Shown here piece after piece: positions 16,082 through 21,430 of a stretch of DNA of 21,430 nucleotides. A program made the position numbers and the translations under genes. The notes beneath the pieces are model-generated. The model made no database searches. It worked only from the letters and a program-made list of their open reading frames with translations, and was not told where the DNA came from. Position 1 is the stretch's first letter. The number at the start of each line of letters is the position of its first letter. The DNA lies in contig DTXA01000267.1 in assembly GCA_012962735.1 (NCBI GenBank), positions 1-21,430 of the forward strand, in the 5' to 3' direction. The stretch comes from Candidatus Latescibacterota bacterium (GTDB lineage Bacteria; Latescibacterota; 4484-107; B68-G9).

Positions 16082-18160
16082 TTAGGGCCTCCAAAAAGTA
16101 TCTGAGCGAAGCGAAGAACTTCTTGGGGCTATAGATTCCGGGGAAGCTCGGGCCAAGACCAGCTCCGTCAGCAGAAGGCACATGGCCAAGAGGGCTAAAA
16201 GCCCCCCGAGCTCCCGGCCGTATCTGAACATCTTCACGACTGCGGACACAGATTCGTCCGGTGGGACCGTCCGATAGCGGGCCCCCCGGAACCTCTGGGC
16301 CACCTGCTCCCCGGGGACCTGTCTGAGGTCCCTCTCCCGTGGGGGGACGTTCACCGGCAGGAGGGCTACAGTCCTCCTACTGTCCGAAAGCCTCCATATC
16401 CCAGGAGAAGCTAAGGGAGGAGTCCTCAAGGTCAGGCCCTCAGGCCAGAGTGTGAACCGCTCCCCTTCCGGCCCCTCTAAGGTCAAGGGCCCTCCCCTGG
16501 ATGCTCTGGATAGCTCCAAGGAGACTTCCTCCCCCGTTAGGGCTGTGGTGGCCTTGCGCACGCCCGCCGATCGCCTGACCAGGCGGTGGACCAATGGCAC
16601 GAAGGCCCCCCTCAGAGATATATCCCCCCACTCGGGCGCAAGCCCCCCGCTCCACAGGAAAGCCTTCCCATCCCCGGACTCGGCCAAGACGACCGACCCG
16701 TCCGAAAGCCGGATCAGCGGTTTGACACCCTCCCCTGGAATGAAGGGATAGAACAGGAAGACCCGAAACGAACCCTCGGACAGGAGGTCCCCAAGCCCCT
16801 CGTCCCAGGAGGCCGGTGAAAACTGTCCACCCTCCCCGCCGGGCGAGCCCTTTAAGGGTCCTAAACGTCCCCGAAGCAGCACCGGAAGGACTTTCCTGTT
16901 GTACCTTCGTGGGTCGGCCCTCTCCCCCAAGAATATCCCGAGCCCTCCTCCTCTACCCACGAAGTCCCGTAAGGCTCGGATGACCTGAAAAGGAAGGCCT
17001 GGGAGGTCTGCTAAGAGCACGACCTCCATACCCTCGAGGCGCTTCCAGGTTATGTCCTCAGGTCTCGCCTCCGAGACCCGAAACGGGGTGGCGAGAGGCC
17101 CGGGGGGGGCAAGGGCGTATCGGAGGATGCGGACTTCATCGGAGGGACCGCAGATAAGGACGTCCACGGAATCCACGACCTTTAAGGTGAAGTACCAGCG
17201 GTCGTCCTCCAGGAGCCTGTCCTCCTCCACCTCCACGAACCCCGAAACCACGCCCGGCCGCTCTAAGGGGACCGAGAACGTCACGGAGACCTCCCCCGAG
17301 CCCGGAAGCTCGGCCAGGGCGTAGACCTTGCGTCTTCCCTCTAAGTAGAGCTCGACCGGGACTCCTTCCCCTCCCTCCCCCCCGTACCGGCTTACGTACG
17401 CCTGCATCTCGGCCCTTTCCCCCACCGTAAGGATTTCCTCCAGGGCCGTTATGCCCACGACTCCTGCATTCTCCCTGTGTCCCCGGTAAACTGGCAGTAG
17501 GAAGAACGCCACCCCCTCGGCCTCCGGGATGGTATCCTCGGAGGCCCAACCGTGCCGGGCGTTGTCTGCGATGAGGTACACCTCCCTGTTCGCCCCCTCC
17601 GCGTCCTTCAGAAGGGCGAAGGCTTTCTTCAGAGCCTGGGGGAAGTCCGTGCCTTCGTAGGTAGGTGAGAGGGACCGAATATAAGCCCCGGCCTCCTCCG
17701 GGCTCGAAGGGCCATATACACGATGTGGACGGTTCCCGAAAGGCACCACCCAAACCCGGTCCTCGTCCCCCAAGGTCCCCAAGACCTCCGAGGCTCTGTC
17801 CTTCTCCAAGTCTATGACCTTGCCCCGTTCAGTGCGCAGCCTAGTGCTGCAAGAGACATCCACCAAGAGCACCGCCGAGGTACGGGCGTATCCCCCGACG
17901 CCCCCACCGCTCCTCAGGGTAGGCCTGGCCGCGGCCAGGCCCAGCAGTGCCACAGTTATGGTGCGCAGGAGCAACAGGACCCACCTTCGGAGCCGGATCT
18001 TCCGCATTCTGTCCCGGTGGAGGGCCTTGAGAAAGGCCAGATGGGAGAACGACACCTGCTTCAGACGCCTGCGGTTGAGCAGGTGGATCAGTGGGGGGAG
18101 GAGGGCCAGGCCCGTGAGGGGCAACAGATCCGGGCGCAGGAAGTGCACAGGGACGGACAT
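16082..18160 (-). CDS. BatA-like membrane protein with von Willebrand factor A domain
   Basis: The 692-residue protein starts with the aerotolerance-regulator (BatA) N-terminal domain: a membrane helix, IHLLNRRRLKQVSFSHLAFL (about 25-44), and a second helix (about 59-77). A von Willebrand A domain follows with an intact metal site: DVSCS (101-105), the later threonine in YEGTDF (about Thr171) and ADN (about Asp199). The middle contains a GATase-like segment (VDVLICGP; LADLPGLPFQVIRALRDFVG). A hydrophobic helix near 650-672 anchors the end. Such proteins often sit with MoxR ATPases and other Bat genes, but none is in the window. Its ATG begins directly after the stop codon of the isomerase gene, so it is the last gene of the argH operon. 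Confidence 0.85.
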   Translation of the reverse strand: MSVPVHFLRPDLLPLTGLALLPPLIHLLNRRRLKQVSFSHLAFLKALHRDRMRKIRLRRWVLLLLRTITVALLGLAAARPTLRSGGGVGGYARTSAVLLVDVSCSTRLRTERGKVIDLEKDRASEVLGTLGDEDRVWVVPFGNRPHRVYGPSSPEEAGAYIRSLSPTYEGTDFPQALKKAFALLKDAEGANREVYLIADNARHGWASEDTIPEAEGVAFFLLPVYRGHRENAGVVGITALEEILTVGERAEMQAYVSRYGGEGGEGVPVELYLEGRRKVYALAELPGSGEVSVTFSVPLERPGVVSGFVEVEEDRLLEDDRWYFTLKVVDSVDVLICGPSDEVRILRYALAPPGPLATPFRVSEARPEDITWKRLEGMEVVLLADLPGLPFQVIRALRDFVGRGGGLGIFLGERADPRRYNRKVLPVLLRGRLGPLKGSPGGEGGQFSPASWDEGLGDLLSEGSFRVFLFYPFIPGEGVKPLIRLSDGSVVLAESGDGKAFLWSGGLAPEWGDISLRGAFVPLVHRLVRRSAGVRKATTALTGEEVSLELSRASRGGPLTLEGPEGERFTLWPEGLTLRTPPLASPGIWRLSDSRRTVALLPVNVPPRERDLRQVPGEQVAQRFRGARYRTVPPDESVSAVVKMFRYGRELGGLLALLAMCLLLTELVLARASPESIAPRSSSLRSDTFWRP

Positions 18161-18943
18161 CTACTGTGAATATGCCAGGAACAGGGCCCGGTAGTACCGC
18201 ATCAGGCGTTCGGGTTCCGGGCTCTCCGGGATCTCGGTGCAGCAGAAGCCTTTATACCCCACATCCTTCAACAACCCGAACAGCTCCTTGTATGGATACC
18301 CCCCGTACGCCTCCTGCCAGAGCTCGGTGATGTGCACAAGACCTATCCTGTCCCGCACCAGGTCGAAGTTAGGGCGGACCGAGCCTGTGGCCTCGTCTAC
18401 GTCGGTGGGGTTGGAGTTCCAGCACACGAAAACGTTCGGGTGGTCGGCTACTTCCAACATCCTTTTGATATGCGGGAGCTTACATGTTTCCCTTCCGTGA
18501 ACCTCCAGCCTTATCTGCACGCCGTAGTTCTGAGCGAACTCCCCGCACTCCCTTAAGGCCGAGCCTATCTGCTCCAAAGTCTTCTCCCTGGGGATGCCCA
18601 GCTCCGGAGGGGGGAACCCATTGGGCCGTACCTTCACGCCCGGGGCCCCCACGTCGTGGGCCAGTACCACGTACTCCTTGGTGCCCTCGATGTTCCTACG
18701 CACCTCACCCGGATCCGGGGAGTGGTATTCGAAGGCGCTGCCCAGGCCCACCAGCTCCACCGGGGAGTCCTCGAACTGCTTCCTCACCCGCTCCCTCTCC
18801 CCCTTCCCCAGCGTCACCTCGACCCCGTGGGCGTGTGTGGTGCGCAGCTCCACGCCCTCGAAGCCCGTCTTTTCACACATCTGGAGGGTCTTCGGGATAT
18901 CCCAGTCCTTCGCCAGGTTGTAGGTCACCAATCCCAGCCGCAT
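18161..18943 (-). CDS. Sugar phosphate isomerase/epimerase-like TIM barrel
   Basis: This 260-residue protein has the xylose isomerase-like/AP endonuclease 2 TIM-barrel pattern. It begins MRLGLVTYNLAKDWDI, then GFEGVELRTTHAHGVEV (strand with acidic ligand), LEVHG, VFVCWNSNPTDV, GLVHITELW, and ends with GYKGFCCTEIPES carrying a late glutamate. These positions correspond to the divalent-metal ligands of the family, though the usual Asp-x-x-His segment reads WNSNPTD. Substrate is not predictable. I start at ATG 18941-18943, preceded by AAAGGAGAGG; an upstream in-frame ATG (18982) lies within the GNAT-cupin gene and would add 13 unrelated residues. The gap from the preceding gene is 19 bases, and the stop abuts the BatA-like gene. 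Confidence 0.83.
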   Translation of the reverse strand: MRLGLVTYNLAKDWDIPKTLQMCEKTGFEGVELRTTHAHGVEVTLGKGERERVRKQFEDSPVELVGLGSAFEYHSPDPGEVRRNIEGTKEYVVLAHDVGAPGVKVRPNGFPPPELGIPREKTLEQIGSALRECGEFAQNYGVQIRLEVHGRETCKLPHIKRMLEVADHPNVFVCWNSNPTDVDEATGSVRPNFDLVRDRIGLVHITELWQEAYGGYPYKELFGLLKDVGYKGFCCTEIPESPEPERLMRYYRALFLAYSQ

Positions 18944-18962
18944 CTCCTCTCCTTTCTTCATC

Positions 18963-19787
18963 TTACGGTGTTCCGTGTGCATACACCACCCGGACCGGAT
19001 CTGGTCCGGTGCGGCGTATGGAATGTCCGGTTCCCGGAGGGATGTAGGCCGCGGTGCCCGGCCGGACCTGGTGGACCTCCTCCCCCAACAGCAGTTCCCC
19101 CACGCCAGAGGCCACGTATAGGGCTTCCTGATCCTCGTGTACCTGGGGTTCCCCGAACTCCGCCTCGGTGTACACGGCGACGCCCACGGAAAAGCCCCAG
19201 AGACCGGCTATCAGCTCCTTGCTCCAGCGGTCGGGGTACTTATCCATCGGGACCTCATCCTCGTGGAGCACGAAGGGAGCGAGAACTTTGGGCAGTGAGG
19301 TGGAGAGGAACTTGGGGTCCTCGTCCAGCCCGTAGATCCCCTGGCCCTCGTCTATCGGGATCACTATGGCCCCCACCGCCTTCCTGTAGAACCCCACCGG
19401 ACCGGCCCCCCCGATGACGGCATACGTATAGCCCAGGTCCTGAAGCCCATACAGACAGGCTAAAAGCAGGGCCTTCCCGATCCCTCTCCCCCTGTAATCC
19501 TCCGCCACTCCGGTCGGCCCGAAGTACCCCCTCCGGGTGCACTCGTACGCAGCAAATCCCACGATCTTCTCCCCGTGCAGGGCCACGAAACAGGTGACCG
19601 GCTGGCGGGAGAACGCCACCGAGGTCTCGTCCACCCAGCCCTTTGAGAAGTGGGTCTCTATGAACTCTCTGAGGGCAGCCTGCTCCCAGGGGTTCGGCCT
19701 GCGGACAGTAACCCCCTCCCCCCGGAGCTTCTCCAACAGGGGGGCTATGGGGGGCAGGTGTACGAGGGAAACCAACATATCCGGCAT
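18963..19787 (-). CDS. GNAT acetyltransferase-cupin fusion protein
   Basis: A 274-residue two-domain protein. Residues about 25-160 are a GNAT acetyltransferase: FVALHGEKIVGFAAYE, then FGPTGVAEDYRGRGIGKALL with the acetyl-CoA pyrophosphate-binding RGRGIG, and VIGGAGPVGFYRKAVGA. Residues about 200-272 are a cupin barrel: VHEDQEALYVASG (motif 1, one histidine plus the glutamate rather than HxH) and YIPPGTGHSIR (motif 2). The acyl acceptor is unknown; the GNAT half resembles a GPTGV...FYRK subfamily without characterised substrate that I can name. ATG 19785-19787 is chosen because AGGAGG lies six bases upstream; the in-frame ATG at 19793 directly abuts AGGAGG. It starts 10 bases after the argH stop. 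Confidence 0.85.
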   Translation of the reverse strand: MPDMLVSLVHLPPIAPLLEKLRGEGVTVRRPNPWEQAALREFIETHFSKGWVDETSVAFSRQPVTCFVALHGEKIVGFAAYECTRRGYFGPTGVAEDYRGRGIGKALLLACLYGLQDLGYTYAVIGGAGPVGFYRKAVGAIVIPIDEGQGIYGLDEDPKFLSTSLPKVLAPFVLHEDEVPMDKYPDRWSKELIAGLWGFSVGVAVYTEAEFGEPQVHEDQEALYVASGVGELLLGEEVHQVRPGTAAYIPPGTGHSIRRTGPDPVRVVYAHGTP

Positions 19788-19797
19788 CTTCATCCTC

Positions 19798-21150
19798 CTA
19801 TAACCCCAATAACCGCTCCTTCACCTCCGCCATCCGGTTCCTCTCCCCCTCAAGCCGCCTCCTCTCCCTCTCAAGCCACCTCCTCGGGACCTCCAGTAGC
19901 TCGGGGTCCCCTGGCGCCCCTGTGTGGGTCCTCCTGTGTATGCTCTCTACAGGGTCCCGTGCCTCAAGCTCCCCCAGCCTGGCCGCCACTCGTCGATACG
20001 CCTCTCTGAAGGGCACGCCCTCAGCGGCAAGGTGCAGCGCCTCGTCGGCAGCGAAGAGCTCGGGACTGAAGGAGGCCACAAGCGCCTCTCTGTCCACCTC
20101 GAGGTTCGCAAATATCTTGCGGACCGCCCTAAGACACCCTACCGCAGTGTCCACGGCCTCCATCAGGGGCCCCTTGGTCTCCTGGAGGTCCCTGTTATAC
20201 CCAGAGGGGAGGTTGCGGAGTATTAGAAGAAGCTGGAAGGCCCGGGCAGCGATCCGAGCAGACTTAGCCCTCACAAGCTCCAGAGGCCCAGGGTTGCGCT
20301 TCTGAGGCATGATGCTGGAGCCCGGGCAGTACTCCTCCGGCAGTGTAAAGTACCCGAACTCGGGTGTGCTGAACCAGATCAGGTCGTTGGAGAGCTTGGC
20401 CAGGTCCTCCCCCACCTGGGAGAGGGCGAATACCACCACCGCCTCTACCTTCCCGCGGCTGTTGTTGGCGTAGAGCACGTTGTGTTGCACCCTCCTGAAG
20501 CCCAAAAGCTCCGCCGTGCGCTCCCGGTCTATGGGCAAGGGCACCCCGTAGCTGGCGGCCGAACCCAAGGGGTTCTGGTCGTTGAGTCTGTAAGCAGCCC
20601 AGAGCAAGCTCAGGTCATCTAAGAGGGCCTCGGCGAACGCCCCAGCCCATAGGGCCACCGAAGAGGGCATCGCCCGCTGGGTGTGCGTCCTACCGGGCAT
20701 GGGGACATCCCTGTGGGCCTTTGCGAAGGCCAAAAGTACCTCGGACGTATTCAGGACCTCGTCCATGACCTCTAACAGCCTGTCCCGGGTGTAGAGCCTT
20801 ATATCCACCAGTACCTGGTCGTTTCGGCTCCTTGCTGTATGGAGCTTCTTCCCCACGTCCCCTAAGCGCTCTGTCAGAAACTCCTCCACGGCCGTGTGCA
20901 CGTCCTCCTGCTCCCGACGGACCTCGAACTCCCCCCTCCGGTGGAGCTCCAGGACTTCCACCAGCCCTTCCTTGAGCCTTCGGAACTCCCCTTCGGTCAA
21001 AATCCCCGCCTCCGAGAGCATCTTAGCGTGCGCTATGCTCCCCAACACGTCGGCCTCCACCAGCTTCCTGTCCAACAGGTAGTCCTCCTCCACGGTGAAG
21101 GCCTCCATCTCCTCGTCCAGCTCGTATCCCTTCTCCCAAAGTTTCGCCAT
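19798..21150 (-). CDS. argH: Argininosuccinate lyase
   Basis: ArgH splits argininosuccinate into arginine and fumarate, the last step of arginine synthesis, as a cytoplasmic homotetramer. The 450-residue protein matches the family in length and motifs: EDVHTAVE (82-89), HTARSRNDQ (104-112), MPGRTHTQRAMP (151-162, with the catalytic His156), GSAASYGVPLPIDR (196-209), and the superfamily signature GSSIMPQKRNP (277-287) with the catalytic serine loop. I start at ATG 21148-21150 because GGAGGG lies five bases before it and family members begin with this W-x-K-G pattern. The frame is open 27 codons further upstream, but that part overlaps the promoter. It is the first gene of a four-gene operon; no other arg genes are visible. 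Confidence 0.95.
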   Translation of the reverse strand: MAKLWEKGYELDEEMEAFTVEEDYLLDRKLVEADVLGSIAHAKMLSEAGILTEGEFRRLKEGLVEVLELHRRGEFEVRREQEDVHTAVEEFLTERLGDVGKKLHTARSRNDQVLVDIRLYTRDRLLEVMDEVLNTSEVLLAFAKAHRDVPMPGRTHTQRAMPSSVALWAGAFAEALLDDLSLLWAAYRLNDQNPLGSAASYGVPLPIDRERTAELLGFRRVQHNVLYANNSRGKVEAVVVFALSQVGEDLAKLSNDLIWFSTPEFGYFTLPEEYCPGSSIMPQKRNPGPLELVRAKSARIAARAFQLLLILRNLPSGYNRDLQETKGPLMEAVDTAVGCLRAVRKIFANLEVDREALVASFSPELFAADEALHLAAEGVPFREAYRRVAARLGELEARDPVESIHRRTHTGAPGDPELLEVPRRWLERERRRLEGERNRMAEVKERLLGL

Positions 21151-21182
21151 AGGTCCCTCCGATGGTCCACCGTCTCGGCCAT

Positions 21183-21211
21183 AAGATAACACCCCTGCGC
21201 CTTTCTGGCAA
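21183..21211 (-). promoter_or_regulatory. Sigma-70-type promoter of the argH operon
   Basis: On the minus strand TTGCCA (21206-21211) and TATCTT (21183-21188) are separated by 17 bases. The expected start is near 21176, giving a leader of about 26 bases to the argH ATG that contains its GGAGGG ribosome site. I see no ARG-box-like operator that I would defend. Confidence 0.6.
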
Positions 21212-21268
21212 GCACTTTGCCTTCTCTTCAATGTTCTGTGAAGGGAGGGCTATGCCTGGACTTTTCAC

Positions 21269-21297
21269 TTGACAAAGATGGGAAAGTGTATTATTTT
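21269..21297 (+). promoter_or_regulatory. Rightward sigma-70-type promoter at the window end
   Basis: TTGACA (21269-21274) and TATTTT (21292-21297) are separated by 17 bases; a TATTAT also overlaps at shorter spacing. The expected start is near 21304. No reading frame begins in the remaining bases with a clear ribosome site, so the transcript has a leader of at least 125 bases or is itself an RNA gene. Confidence 0.55.
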
Positions 21298-21350
21298 TAG
21301 TTACTGTCCATAGGACCAAACAGATCAGGAGAGATATCAGGTGACGATCG

Positions 21351-21418
21351 GCAAGGGCATATCCTTCCAGTGGTGGGCTTGGTGGCGTGGCCACATAGGT
21401 GGGAGGGTATGCCCTTGC
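21351..21418 (+). ncRNA. Candidate structured RNA or leader: long inverted repeat with inner hairpin
   Basis: GCAAGGGCATA (21351-21361) pairs perfectly with TATGCCCTTGC (21408-21418). After one bulged base the helix continues with CCTTCC (21363-21368) against GGAGGG (21402-21407), giving 17 pairs including one G-U. Inside, GTGGC (21382-21386) and GCCAC (21390-21394) form a 5-bp hairpin with a 3-base loop. The plus-strand version is G-rich, and it lies about 50 bases after a promoter pointing at it. I recognise no known riboswitch, SRP, 6S or tmRNA motif. Alternatives are a palindromic repeat element or a hairpin of a larger RNA cut by the window end. Confidence 0.45.
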
Positions 21419-21430
21419 GGCGGATAGGAA

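Noticed and set aside
18484..19417. Plus-strand open frames opposite the epimerase and GNAT-cupin genes
   Set aside because: Proline/arginine-rich antisense shadows without ribosome sites or domain similarity.
21151..21231. N-terminal extension of argH
   Set aside because: The frame is open but crosses the predicted promoter and transcription start; the ATG at 21150 has a proper ribosome site and family-like N-terminus.
21304..21430. Signal recognition particle RNA, 6S RNA or tmRNA
   Set aside because: The fragment TAGGTGGGAGGG recalls the Alu end of long bacterial SRP RNAs, but the surrounding perfect stem and the promoter distance do not fit, and no GGAAG-type apical loop or other diagnostic motif is visible.

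Overview
The window reads as a single chromosomal segment of a GC-rich bacterium. The long secreted protein ends in a domain like the type IX secretion C-terminal sorting domain (YPNPFN motif, then a GIYLYRI strand) and begins with a VEDFSRG-type N-terminus. Both are common in the Fibrobacteres-Chlorobi-Bacteroidetes superphylum and its uncultured candidate phyla, so that is my best guess at lineage (inference). Frequent AGG and ATA codons and very tight gene packing would suit a thermophile, but this is weak evidence. No tRNA, rRNA, CRISPR array, insertion sequence or phage gene is visible.

Positions 13627 down to 1 are one unbroken leftward run. It starts with a 1639-residue secreted protein built from a beta-propeller-like repeat region, a fibronectin type III domain, and two successive parallel beta-helix plus cohesin-like modules. 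Next comes a complete energy-coupling-factor (ECF) importer: an S component of unknown substrate, a fused double ATPase, and EcfT. A small CBM9-like protein follows, then a decayed methyltransferase remnant, then the Rnf complex in the order rnfC-D-G-E-A-B, with rnfB cut by the window edge. Nearly all junctions overlap or lie within tens of bases, so much of the run may be co-transcribed. Rnf couples ferredoxin oxidation and NAD+ reduction to Na+ or H+ transport, so the cell probably has a ferredoxin-based anaerobic energy metabolism.

At 13628-13816 lies a divergent promoter region with two good sigma-70-type promoters and nested inverted repeats. Rightward from it run a geranylgeranyl-reductase-family flavoprotein, a membrane protein with two PspC domains, and a small membrane protein made of three copies of a LiaI/LiaF-like (DUF5668-like) unit. 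Together they look like a lipid and envelope module.

From 21150 leftward to 16082 is a second operon: argH (argininosuccinate lyase), a GNAT-cupin fusion, a sugar-phosphate isomerase/epimerase-like TIM barrel, and a BatA-like von Willebrand A membrane protein. Its promoter is readable just upstream of argH. The right edge holds a rightward promoter followed by a strong 17-bp inverted repeat that could be the start of a structured RNA or leader continuing beyond the window.
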